Shown here: positions 8,348 to 15,284 of the stretch, one piece after another
Layout of the letters: each line of letters starts with the position of its first letter
How positions within the stretch are numbered: the stretch's first letter is position 1
NCBI GenBank assembly: GCA_964370835.1
Contig: CAYJLO010000023.1
Span: forward strand, 1-35,227
Length of the DNA stretch: 35,227 bases
From: CAYJAD01 sp964370835
GTDB lineage: Bacteria; Desulfobacterota; Desulfovibrionia; Desulfovibrionales; Desulfovibrionaceae
Direction of reading: 5' to 3'
Made by a program: the position numbers and the translations under genes
Notes under the pieces: model-generated
Database searches by the model: none
Seen by the model: the letters and a program-made list of their open reading frames with translations, nothing else
What the model was told of the DNA's origin: nothing

Positions 8348-9090
8348 AAAGTAGCTTCTTCGCGTTTTTTTTCTGCCATATGCATGCATACTATGCCCGA
8401 TGTGAGCGGAATATGCCATGCACAGGTAAAACCAGCGGCACGTAATTCTTCTTCCAGCTCCACTGCGGTGGGAAAAGCGGTGATGGTGTCCGCTAGGTAT
8501 TCATAGGCTTTGGCATCACCAGAAAATAACTTCCCTATGCGCGGTAAGAGTTTACGTAGATAAAAATTGTAAAAACCGCCCCAAATCTTATTCTTCCCCG
8601 AACCAAACTCCAAAATACATACACGCCCACCCGGCATGAGCACTCTATGCATTTCCGTAAAAGCTTCGTGACGTGGCAACACATTACGTATGCCAAAGCC
8701 TATGGTGATACAATCCACACTATTATCAGGTAAGGGTAAGCGTTTGGCATCGGCGGCCACGGGCCATACCATGCGTGCATGGGGGCCTTTAAGTTTTTTA
8801 CGACCTTGTAAAAGCATGGGAGGGCAAAAATCCATGGCAGGCACCACTGCTTGAGGATAACGCCTACGAATGGCTAAAGATAAATCCATGGTGCCGGCGG
8901 CCAAATCGAGCACACGCCCTGTGGAGCCAAGGCGCACTTCTCGCACCAAGCGACGGCGCCAATATCTATCTAAACCACAAGATAATACCGTATTCAAAAG
9001 GTCATACCAAGAAACAATGCGTCCAAACATGGTGGATACGGCTTGTTCGTGCGCTTTTTTGGCGCAAAGAGGTTCTACATTATTGGTCAT
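8344..9090 (-). CDS. menG: Demethylmenaquinone methyltransferase
   Basis: The last step of menaquinone synthesis: SAM-dependent C-methylation of demethylmenaquinone at the membrane. The 248-residue protein is the usual size for UbiE/MenG. Motifs: MFGRIVSWYDLLNTVLSCGLDRYWRR near the N-terminus, SAM motif I VLDLAAGTMDLSL, the acidic-loop region AMDFCPPML, CITIGFGIRNVLPRHEAFTEMHRVLMPGGRVCILEFG (motifs post-I to III), and a tail with YEYLADTITAFP. The organism appears to use futalosine chemistry, so menG rather than ubiE is the natural name. The start overlaps the end of the upstream 58-residue gene by 11 bases and has only a weak ribosome site, which suggests translational coupling. Confidence 0.92.
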   Translation of the reverse strand: MTNNVEPLCAKKAHEQAVSTMFGRIVSWYDLLNTVLSCGLDRYWRRRLVREVRLGSTGRVLDLAAGTMDLSLAIRRRYPQAVVPAMDFCPPMLLQGRKKLKGPHARMVWPVAADAKRLPLPDNSVDCITIGFGIRNVLPRHEAFTEMHRVLMPGGRVCILEFGSGKNKIWGGFYNFYLRKLLPRIGKLFSGDAKAYEYLADTITAFPTAVELEEELRAAGFTCAWHIPLTSGIVCMHMAEKKREEATF

Positions 9091-9256
9091 GAGTATTTTT
9101 TTCTTTTGAGGTATTTTGCATGATGGTTTCTAACACAACTTTATATACAGAGGGAAATGTCTCTGCAAAGTTAGAAGGAGAAATGGTGCGTGTTTCAATA
9201 AATTTAGCCACAAGCTCTTTAGCCACTTGCAAGGCTTCTTTTTGCAATTTGTCCAT
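9080..9256 (-). CDS. Small conserved-looking protein coupled to menG
   Basis: A 58-codon gene: MDKLQKEALQVAKELVAKFI, then ETRTISPSNFAETFPSVYKV, then VLETIMQNTSKEKNTHDQ. It is amphipathic and mostly helical, with no membrane segment. AAGGTGG lies 5 bases before the ATG on the minus strand, a good ribosome site. Its last codons run through the menG start (11-base overlap, different frame), so menG is probably translated by coupling. The protein-like composition, real ribosome site and overlap make it a true gene below common length cut-offs. I believe similar short proteins occur in Desulfovibrio-type genomes, but from memory only; the function is unknown. Confidence 0.75.
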   Translation of the reverse strand: MDKLQKEALQVAKELVAKFIETRTISPSNFAETFPSVYKVVLETIMQNTSKEKNTHDQ

Positions 9257-9445
9257 AAACCACCTTAGCCCTTCATGGGCCCGTTAAAAAAACCCGCTCT
9301 TAGGGGAATGGCCTTGGCCCCCAGTGGGCTGTACCGAGCGGGAGAGAAGACGAAAGCTATCCCCCGCCCCCTCCTTTGAATACACACAAAAGGCCTTTGC
9401 CCAAAGCAAAAGCCTTTGTAAATATAAATTCCTCGTAAATGAAAC
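9257..9445 (-). ncRNA. Structured intergenic segment with terminator
   Basis: Downstream of the acidic coiled-coil gene on the minus strand. First there is a hairpin with stem TTTGC/GCAAA within 9389-9422. Then comes a G/C-rich element ending in CCCGCTC (9342-9336) paired with GAGCGGG (9299-9293), followed by seven T (9292-9286). The 36 bases inside the outer stem can fold further (GGGG/CCCC and GCC/GGC). At minimum it is the rho-independent terminator of the acidic gene. The inner structure is larger than a normal terminator, so a small RNA or a leader of the menG unit is possible. I do not recognise a known RNA family. Confidence 0.4.
9286..9342 (-). terminator. Intrinsic terminator with branched inner stem
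   Basis: A 7-bp outer stem (9336-9342 with 9293-9299) directly followed by T7 in the minus-strand direction. It sits between the acidic coiled-coil gene and the 58-codon gene. Confidence 0.65.
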
Positions 9446-11596
9446 CTATTCTGCCAACAGCGCCGCAATTTCTTCACGCAAAATTTTTGCGGCGGCGGCG
9501 GCGGCCATTTTTTCTACATTCTCTTGCATGGTTTTTTCTTGATGCGCCAAACGCTCTTCCAATGCTGTTAAGCGTTGCGCATAGGTCATGGAAAGCTGCT
9601 CTTGAGCTTGCAGAGCTTGCTCCAATTGTTCCATGGTGCCATGCACATGCTGTTGCGCTTCAGATTCTCTTTCCACAGCCTCTTTGGCCACGCTTTCCAG
9701 CTTCTCTATGTAAGAGGATAAAGCCTCACGCGCTGCCACATCGCGCGCCAGAGCATCGCGCACTATGGATTGGCTGTTTTCTTCCGCAGCAGTCACACGG
9801 CCTGCAAGTTCAGCCAGTTGAGCACTCAAAGTAGTAATTTGTTCTTTGTGCGCTTCCATTTCTGCGGCATTTTGAGCTGATTCCACCGATTCAAGCTGTT
9901 CTACTTGCTCCGCTTGTTCTGCCTGCATGGCTTCCTGCATGGCACTCATGCTTGCCTCTGAGGCTTGCATTTGCTCTTCCAAGGTGGCTAAACGCTGAGC
10001 TTGATTGTTTTCTTCTGCCAATGCGACACGACTTGCAAGCTCGCCCAATTGCGCACTCAATGCTGTGAGCTGTTCTTTTTGCGCTTCCATTTCTGCGGCA
10101 TTTTGAGCTGACTCCACCGATTCAAGCTGCTCTACTTGCTCCGCTTGTTCTGCCTGCATGGCTTCCTGCATGGCACTCATGCTTGCCTCTGAGGCTTGCA
10201 TTTGCTCTTCCAAGGTGGCTAAACGCTGAGCTTGGCCTGCATGTTGCTCTCGCAAAGCTTGTAGCTCTTCCTGCACAAAGTTCATTTGCCCCTGAGAATC
10301 TTGTAAAGACGCCGTAAAATTCGCTTCGCTCGCGCCCATACTTTCTGCCACATGCTCTTCTAAAAGCGTCAAACGCTCTTCTAAGCTTTGCACACGTTGA
10401 ACCGTGGCGGTATCCACAACGGGCGCTCCCACGGGCTCTGCGGCTTGTGGTTTTACCACTTCATCAACCACGGCCGAAGCCGTCACAGCAGAAGCCACAG
10501 CGGCGGTGGATGTCCATACATCATCTTCTTCTGCCATGGCAGGCGCGGCAGGGGCCGGCTCTTGCATAAAGGACAAGGCTTCATCCACCATATGCGATAC
10601 TTCTTGGGACAATTGGTCACCAGAAGGCATGTCCGCAGGAGGAGCTGGAGGCGTTTCGGCGCTATTTTCTCCAAAAAGTGTATCAAGAAGCTCCATGTCT
10701 GGCTCTTGTGCAAGGGGTTCGTCCTTTTCTTGCACATCTACCACAGCCTTGGCAACATCGGCGGCAGACAAAGAAGTCTCTCCCAACACATCTTGAAATA
10801 AAGCATCCAAATCATCTTTGGAAGCTGAAGAAGGTGTTTTTTCTTCGCCAAAATGCATGGTGGAAACATCCACCGGCGATGGTTTTTCAGCCGCCATGGG
10901 AGCAGGTGCAACTGGCTCTTCAAAAGCAGGGGCAGGCTCCGGAGCTGGTTCCCCATTGAGAACACTGTCAAACAAAGCGTCCAAATCAGCAGAGGCATCT
11001 TCCTCTTGCGCAGGTTTTGCCTTGGGGGCACCTTCTTCAAAAATATTTTCCAGCAATTCGTCCATTTGAGCCGCACTTTGCTCTGAAGGAGAAGCTGGCT
11101 CAAGGGGGGCGTCATCAGCAGGCTGCTCTGGCATGTCCATTTCAGCCAAAAGAGCGTCAATGTCTGCCATATCTGGCAATGCGTCATCTTGACTTGAGGA
11201 GGCTGCGCCACCAGAGGAAGCAGCAGGTGCAGTAGGCGTCACAAAGTCCTCTGCCTGCGCAATCATGGCGTCCAAATCAAAATCGTCGCCCCCTGCGCTT
11301 TCTGACGCAGCTTGGCTTGCTGCTTCGGCCTCAGCGGCCTTGGCTCTTTCCATTTCTTCCAGATGCGAAAAACCGCCATCGCTATCCATTTGCGCCAATA
11401 AAGCATCTAAATCCACATCCATTTCTGGAGGTAAGTCGGGTACTTTAGCGTTACCAAGATCGCTCATGGCAGGGCCAAAAATATCTTCCTGACTGGAGGA
11501 AGGTGCGGATGCTACAGGAGTACCTTTTTCTATAACTTCAGTAAGTTCAATGATGTCGTCATCATTGTCTGTCTTATCATCTAAATCATATCCCAT
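9446..11596 (-). CDS. Acidic low-complexity coiled-coil protein, tandem repeat
   Basis: A 716-residue protein I cannot assign to a named function. Residues 1-25 carry an acidic opening (DDDIIELTEVIEKG). About 26-375 is disordered, rich in Ala, Pro, Asp and Glu, with recurring short linear motifs of the type D-(hydrophobic)-DALL/DALF (VDLDALLAQMD, DIDALLAEMD, DLDALFDSVL, DLDALFQDVL). About 395-700 is predicted coiled coil with a 77-residue unit present twice in tandem. The C-terminus is Ala-rich then KILREEIAALLAE. There is no signal peptide or membrane helix, so it is probably a cytosolic scaffold or binding platform. AGGGG lies 7 bases before the ATG. I believe proteins opening with D-I-I-E-L-T-x-V occur in Desulfovibrio, but this is from memory. 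Confidence 0.8.
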   Translation of the reverse strand: MGYDLDDKTDNDDDIIELTEVIEKGTPVASAPSSSQEDIFGPAMSDLGNAKVPDLPPEMDVDLDALLAQMDSDGGFSHLEEMERAKAAEAEAASQAASESAGGDDFDLDAMIAQAEDFVTPTAPAASSGGAASSSQDDALPDMADIDALLAEMDMPEQPADDAPLEPASPSEQSAAQMDELLENIFEEGAPKAKPAQEEDASADLDALFDSVLNGEPAPEPAPAFEEPVAPAPMAAEKPSPVDVSTMHFGEEKTPSSASKDDLDALFQDVLGETSLSAADVAKAVVDVQEKDEPLAQEPDMELLDTLFGENSAETPPAPPADMPSGDQLSQEVSHMVDEALSFMQEPAPAAPAMAEEDDVWTSTAAVASAVTASAVVDEVVKPQAAEPVGAPVVDTATVQRVQSLEERLTLLEEHVAESMGASEANFTASLQDSQGQMNFVQEELQALREQHAGQAQRLATLEEQMQASEASMSAMQEAMQAEQAEQVEQLESVESAQNAAEMEAQKEQLTALSAQLGELASRVALAEENNQAQRLATLEEQMQASEASMSAMQEAMQAEQAEQVEQLESVESAQNAAEMEAHKEQITTLSAQLAELAGRVTAAEENSQSIVRDALARDVAAREALSSYIEKLESVAKEAVERESEAQQHVHGTMEQLEQALQAQEQLSMTYAQRLTALEERLAHQEKTMQENVEKMAAAAAAKILREEIAALLAE
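9773..10234 (-). repeat. 231-bp in-frame tandem duplication
   Basis: Two copies, 9773-10003 and 10004-10234, offset by exactly 231 bases (77 codons). About the last 154 bases of each copy (9850-10003 and 10081-10234) are nearly identical, differing by only a few bases; the rest has diverged at many positions. It lies inside the coiled-coil part of the acidic protein, so the duplication lengthens the rod without breaking the frame. Confidence 0.9.
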
Positions 11597-11727
11597 GGTG
11601 GCCCCTACTGTTGACGGTAATCATAAAGGAGAAATATCTACAAACTTGCACTCATGTATCAAAAATTCGTGACATTGGCAAATACTTGCCCTCGAAGAGG
11701 ATATATTACTTGAAAAGAGGAAGAGAA

Positions 11728-11757
11728 AAAAACGCCGCACTTTCGTACGGCGTTTTT
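11728..11757 (-). terminator. Intrinsic terminator after the sigma-54-driven gene
   Basis: AAAAACGCCG (11728-11737) pairs with CGGCGTTTTT (11748-11757). In the minus direction the stem is followed by T-rich sequence (TTTTCTCTTCC). It lies 15 bases past the stop of the gene at 11772 and upstream of the acidic protein gene, so the two are separate transcripts. Confidence 0.8.
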
Positions 11758-11771
11758 AAGCAACCTTGCCA

Positions 11772-12284
11772 TTAAGCTATATAATCACCGCGATTAAACT
11801 TTATCTTTTCGGTGACACTCATAACTTCTAATTCGTTCACAAGGCTAGCTAGTTCAGGGTTTTGCTCAAGAGTCTCTTTAGAAGAGTTCTTCAGCGATGA
11901 AACCTGCGATTCGATACCCTCTAGTAAAGAGTATGCTTGGCGCAAATTACCTTCACCCCCCGGTGTTTGCAGTGTGTTGGCATACGACTCCCACATGTCC
12001 AAAGCACCTGATGCTTGATCTATGACACTTTGCGTGGATGTAGTCGTACCCGTTGCGGCAATATTTTCCGCATTCTGCACGAGCAATTGCTGTACAATAT
12101 TGGTTTGAACCCCAATAGTAGTAACGCTTTGCGCGGCGTTGTCCACTGTACCACCAAGGGTGGCCTGCTCTGCAAAAGCTTGCGCAAAACCAGCACCAGC
12201 ACCGTTTTGCACGGAAGCGGTCTTTTTGGCTTGCAACTCTTGTTGAGAGAGTAAGGCCTCAATGTTTTGTGTGCGTATATTCAT
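11772..12284 (-). CDS. Conserved-looking protein of unknown function, RpoN-driven
   Basis: 170 residues. The N-terminus is MNIRTQNIEALLSQQELQ, the middle is Gln/Ala/Thr-rich (NIVQQLLVQNAENIAA; TTTSTQSVIDQASGALDMWESYA), and the C-terminus is helical (SLLEGIESQVSSLK; LASLVNELEVMSVTEKIKFNRGDYIA). There is no signal peptide and no membrane helix. An in-frame start at 12356 is possible but lies upstream of a strong sigma-54 promoter (12318-12333). The ATG at 12284 has GGAGGT 5 bases before it and about 23 bases of leader, so I choose it. RpoN often controls flagellar and nitrogen or carbon genes in this group. The amphipathic, low-aromatic make-up resembles flagellar accessory proteins, but I cannot assign it to one. 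Confidence 0.75.
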   Translation of the reverse strand: MNIRTQNIEALLSQQELQAKKTASVQNGAGAGFAQAFAEQATLGGTVDNAAQSVTTIGVQTNIVQQLLVQNAENIAATGTTTSTQSVIDQASGALDMWESYANTLQTPGGEGNLRQAYSLLEGIESQVSSLKNSSKETLEQNPELASLVNELEVMSVTEKIKFNRGDYIA

Positions 12285-12317
12285 AGCACCTCCAAACCTT
12301 GGCGTTTGTAATTTAAA

Positions 12318-12333
12318 TGCAAAAATCCTGCCA
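12318..12333 (-). promoter_or_regulatory. Sigma-54 (RpoN) promoter
   Basis: Minus-strand TGGCAGGATTTTTGCA against the consensus TGGCAC-N5-TTGCA: the GG-N10-GC spacing is exact and only one consensus base differs (G for C at position 6). The expected start site is near 12307, about 23 bases before the start codon of the gene at 12284. Confidence 0.75.
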
Positions 12334-12463
12334 TAGACATTAGATTTTGTAACCATGCAAAATAACTAAACTTCGAAAAACTTTAGAGGAAAATATTTCC
12401 CTTTGCTCTTTTTGTCACATAAACCGTAGACAGACTACGATATTTCATCTACTCTACAACAAA

Positions 12464-12475
12464 GCGGTATACCGC
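12464..12475. promoter_or_regulatory. 12-bp palindrome upstream of the universal stress gene
   Basis: GCGGTATACCGC is a perfect palindrome 47 bases before the start codon. A TATACT (12489-12494) that could be a -10 box follows 13 bases later, so a dimeric regulator bound here would cover the -35 position. The symmetry is seen; the role is inferred. Confidence 0.35.
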
Positions 12476-12522
12476 AAGAGCATTGAATTATACTAAAATT
12501 ATGCAAAACATGAGGAATCATC

Positions 12523-12963
12523 ATGAAAGAAATTAAAAAGATTTTATGCGCTGTGGATTTATCTAATCATAGTAGAGTTATTGCTGAATACGCCATTACT
12601 TTTGCTAAACAAATGAACGCTGAAATCGTAGTGGTTTATACAGCTCCTTCGTTGAGCCAATATGTAGGTTTTCATGTGCCGCCCAATACCATTGAAAATT
12701 TTGTGGGTGAGATTGTTACCGGCGCTGAAAAATCCATGGATTCTTTCGTATCTGAAAACTTCCCCGGCGTAGTGGCCAAAGGCCATGTGCTTGTGGGTTA
12801 CGCGGCAGAGGAAATTGTGGAAAAAGCCGAAGAAGAAAAAGTGGACCTTATCATCATGGGAACCCATGGACGTAAAGGCCTTGATCGCATGCTTTTCGGC
12901 TCTGTGGCTGAGAGCGTGGTTAAAAACGCCAAACAACCAGTACTCACAATTCGTCCCGAATAA
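12523..12963 (+). CDS. Universal stress protein, UspA family
   Basis: A 146-residue single-domain Usp, the normal length. The N-terminal strand and Asp are KKILCAVDLSNHS. The ATP-binding signature is intact near the C-terminus (GTHGRKGLDRMLFGSVAESVV, the G-2x-G-9x-G-S pattern), and the last strand is QPVLTIRPE. It therefore belongs to the ATP-binding UspFG/MJ0577-like type, which act as cytosolic dimers in stress survival. TGAGGAA lies 8 bases before the ATG. It is monocistronic: a palindrome and possible -10 box lie upstream and two terminators follow. Confidence 0.93.
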   Translation: MKEIKKILCAVDLSNHSRVIAEYAITFAKQMNAEIVVVYTAPSLSQYVGFHVPPNTIENFVGEIVTGAEKSMDSFVSENFPGVVAKGHVLVGYAAEEIVEKAEEEKVDLIIMGTHGRKGLDRMLFGSVAESVVKNAKQPVLTIRPE

Positions 12964-12973
12964 TGAGTAACTG

Positions 12974-13019
12974 CATGGTAAAATCTTTACCATAAAGATT
13001 TTCCATGGCTGACTTTTTT
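12974..13019 (+). terminator. Terminator after the usp gene
   Basis: CATGGTAAAATCTTTA (12974-12989) pairs with TAAAGATTTTCCATG (12993-13007) with a single bulged T and a 3-base loop. A T6 run follows at 13014-13019. Confidence 0.7.
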
Positions 13020-13088
13020 GAAAAGAGCATTGGACGGGAAAAGTTCTTATGGACAAAAATTTTCCCTCAAGGCATAGTGTTAACACTT

Positions 13089-13117
13089 AGGGCTGTTGCC
13101 TAGCAACGGCCCTTTTT
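13089..13117 (+). terminator. Second intrinsic terminator before hisC
   Basis: An 11-bp stem AGGGCTGTTGC/GCAACGGCCCT (13089-13099 with 13103-13113, one G-T pair), CTA loop, T5 tail. It ends 29 bases before the hisC start. It could be a second usp terminator or an attenuator of hisC; no leader peptide with His codons is visible. Confidence 0.75.
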
Positions 13118-13145
13118 ATTTTAGTCCACTTGTAAGGTTTAGCCC

Positions 13146-14255
13146 ATGTCAAAAAAATCTGCATCTGTATCTGTACGTCCGGAAATTGAAGCCCTCACAG
13201 CCTATGTTCCCGGCTTAAGCATTGAAGATATACGCGCCCGCTATGGTTGCGAGCGCATTGTAAAAATGGCCAGCAATGAAAATGCCCTTGGCGCCTCACC
13301 GCTGGTGCAAGAACGCCTTAGCCGCGCCGCCGGCACAGTATTTCGCTACCCTCAAGGGGGTAATCCGCGATTGGTACAAGCCTTAGCTCAAAAGCATGGA
13401 GTGAAAGCTGAGTGCATAGTGGTGAGTAATGGTTCCGATGAAATCATAGACCTTCTCATGCGCGTGCGTGCAATTCCCGGTCATGATAATATTGTCTGCT
13501 TTAAGCCTTGCTTTGGCATGTACAGCGTGCAAGCGCAAATTTGCGGTTTAGAGTTGCGTCAAACACCTTTGCTTGATGACTACACCATGCCCTTTGACGC
13601 TTTGCTTTCCCTTGTGGATGCCCAAACCAAGTTGGTTTTTGTCACCACTCCGGACAATCCATCCGGCTTTTGCCCTGACGCCAATGACATTATAAATCTA
13701 GCCAAATCCTTACCAGAAACTTGCCTTTTGGTCATAGACGAAGCCTATATGGACTTCACCGACGAAGCTAAATATTCCCTTTTGGCCCAAGGACAGCATG
13801 CGGATAATATTGTTTTCTTGCGCACTTTCTCTAAAAGCTATGGGCTTGCTGGTATTCGCCTTGGTTATGCCGTCATGCCAGAGGCCTTGGCGCAATATCT
13901 TTGGCGCGCCCGCATGCCTTTTTCCGTGAATATTTTGGCTGAAGAAGCCGGCCTTGCCGCCCTTGATGATACAGTTTTTTATCAGCAAAGCATTGAGATG
14001 GCCCGTACAGGACGCGAGCAGTTGCATGCCGGTTTAGAAAAACTGGGATGCACCGTGTGGCCAAGCCATGCAAACTTTCTCATGTTTGCCCCTCCCAAAG
14101 GTAAAGAGGTTCCACAGATTTTTGAAGACCTCTTGCGCAAAGGATTTATTATCCGTGCGCTCAAAAGCTATAGTTTACCACATTTGTGCCGCATCACCGT
14201 GGGCACAGAGCAAGAAAATAGAGATTTCTTGCAAGCCTTTGCCGAGGTACTTTAG
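13146..14255 (+). CDS. hisC: Histidinol-phosphate aminotransferase
   Basis: A PLP-dependent class II aminotransferase of 369 residues that converts imidazole-acetol phosphate and glutamate to histidinol phosphate. Key segments: MASNENALGASP and YPQGGNPRLVQALA (substrate and PLP pocket), VVSNGSDEIIDLL, TPDNPSGFCPD, VIDEAYMDF, and the Schiff-base lysine K230 in TFSKSYGLAGIRLGYAV. The C-terminal Arg pocket is CRITVGTEQEN. The downstream cmk begins 2 bases after the stop, so hisC-cmk is an operon. No other histidine genes are nearby. HisC enzymes can also act on aromatic amino acids. Confidence 0.93.
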   Translation: MSKKSASVSVRPEIEALTAYVPGLSIEDIRARYGCERIVKMASNENALGASPLVQERLSRAAGTVFRYPQGGNPRLVQALAQKHGVKAECIVVSNGSDEIIDLLMRVRAIPGHDNIVCFKPCFGMYSVQAQICGLELRQTPLLDDYTMPFDALLSLVDAQTKLVFVTTPDNPSGFCPDANDIINLAKSLPETCLLVIDEAYMDFTDEAKYSLLAQGQHADNIVFLRTFSKSYGLAGIRLGYAVMPEALAQYLWRARMPFSVNILAEEAGLAALDDTVFYQQSIEMARTGREQLHAGLEKLGCTVWPSHANFLMFAPPKGKEVPQIFEDLLRKGFIIRALKSYSLPHLCRITVGTEQENRDFLQAFAEVL

Positions 14256-14257
14256 CC

Positions 14258-14941
14258 ATGAACCAACAGCTCCCACTCCCTATTGTTACCATAGACGGCC
14301 CAGCAGGTGTGGGAAAGTCCACCTTGGCCCAGTCTTTGGCATCGCACTTGAACATTGCCTACATGGACACAGGTGCCATGTTCCGCTCTTTGGCTTTACG
14401 CCTTGGCGAAGGGGCAGAAAAACGCGCCCCCGAAACCCTCGAAGAACAATGCCAGCAGTGGAGCTTTAGCCTTAGCGGCAGCGGTGCCACCACCACATTG
14501 CTCTGCAATAACGAACCGGTTCGCAGCGAAATTCGTACCGAAAAGGTGGGCATGTTGGCATCTCGCTTAGCCACTGTGCCTGTGGTACGAGAAATTTTAA
14601 AACGAGCACAAATAGATTTAGGACATGCATCTCCCTTGGTGGCTGAAGGCAGAGACATGGGATCGGTGGTTTTTCCCACAGCTCGTTTTAAATTTTTTTT
14701 GGATGCCACGGCTCAAATTCGCGCCGTACGTCGCCAACGTCAATTGGAGGCCCACGGAGAACAAGTGGACCTTATGCAATTGACAGAGCAAATTCGTCAA
14801 CGCGATGCCATGGATCGTAATCGTGCGGTGGCTCCACTAAAACCCGCCAATGGAGCCATAATCATCGATACCTCCACGCTAGATATTGCAGGCGTTCTTG
14901 GGAAAATGTTGCACCATATCACCGTGGCTGGCGGCCTATAA
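14258..14941 (+). CDS. cmk: Cytidylate kinase
   Basis: Phosphorylates CMP and dCMP with ATP for pyrimidine nucleotide recycling; cytosolic. The 227-residue length is that of bacterial Cmk. The P-loop is G14-PAGVGKST-22, followed by the CMP-binding YMDTGAMFRSLALRL, VAEGRDMGSVVFP (substrate Arg-Asp), and the lid region RQRDAMDRNRAVAPLKPANGA. GAGGT in the last codons of hisC serves as ribosome site, a sign of coupling to hisC. A strong terminator follows 42 bases after the stop. Confidence 0.95.
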   Translation: MNQQLPLPIVTIDGPAGVGKSTLAQSLASHLNIAYMDTGAMFRSLALRLGEGAEKRAPETLEEQCQQWSFSLSGSGATTTLLCNNEPVRSEIRTEKVGMLASRLATVPVVREILKRAQIDLGHASPLVAEGRDMGSVVFPTARFKFFLDATAQIRAVRRQRQLEAHGEQVDLMQLTEQIRQRDAMDRNRAVAPLKPANGAIIIDTSTLDIAGVLGKMLHHITVAGGL

Positions 14942-14982
14942 GGCTGTTGCAGCGGCTACAATGATACTCTCAAGCAAAATAC

Positions 14983-15018
14983 AAAAGTCCTCTGTATATT
15001 ATATGCAGAGGACTTTTT
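14983..15018 (+). terminator. Intrinsic terminator of hisC-cmk
   Basis: A 12-bp perfect stem AAAAGTCCTCTG (14983-14994) with CAGAGGACTTTT (15006-15017), followed by T. Confidence 0.85.
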
Positions 15019-15065
15019 CATTTTATATGGTTAAAAATACGAATGTATTTGTATACAAAGCTCAT

Positions 15066-15145
15066 GGTAGTTTTTGCCGCCCTATAGAGAAGTTTTACCT
15101 TTTCTAAAGTGTGTCTAGACACCATAAGGCTAGGAAAAAACTACC
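15066..15145. promoter_or_regulatory. Upstream control region with palindrome and long inverted repeat
   Basis: GTGTCTAGACAC (15111-15122) is a perfect 12-bp palindrome about 77 bases upstream of the sigma-54 element. GGTAGTTTTT (15066-15075) and AAAAACTACC (15136-15145) form a 10-bp inverted repeat around it. Sites at this distance are where RpoN activators usually bind, so it may be an enhancer. The role is inferred. Confidence 0.4.
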
Positions 15146-15198
15146 TTCCCAAAGTAAAATTCAAAACAATATTCAAAAATAATTGACTATTTTATTTT

Positions 15199-15214
15199 TG
15201 GCACAAGCTGTGCA
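15199..15214 (+). promoter_or_regulatory. Sigma-54 (RpoN) promoter of the TPR gene
   Basis: TGGCACAAGCTGTGCA matches TGGCAC-N5-TTGCA with exact GG-N10-GC spacing and one difference (G for T). The expected start site is near 15226, giving a leader of about 60 bases. A TTGACT at 15183-15188 could add a weak sigma-70 start but has no good -10. Confidence 0.75.
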
Positions 15215-15284
15215 TCATGTTTTGCAAAGTATCACAGCAACGTGCTGTCTACATCATTAACCATATCCTTTTGGGAGGGATACC

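Noticed and set aside
10388..11235. Several long plus-strand frames opposite the acidic protein gene
   Set aside because: They are shadows of its Ala/Pro/Glu-rich codons; none has a ribosome site or family motifs.
12285..12356. Longer start for the 170-residue protein at 12356
   Set aside because: It would place the start codon upstream of a sigma-54 promoter; the ATG at 12284 has GGAGGT.
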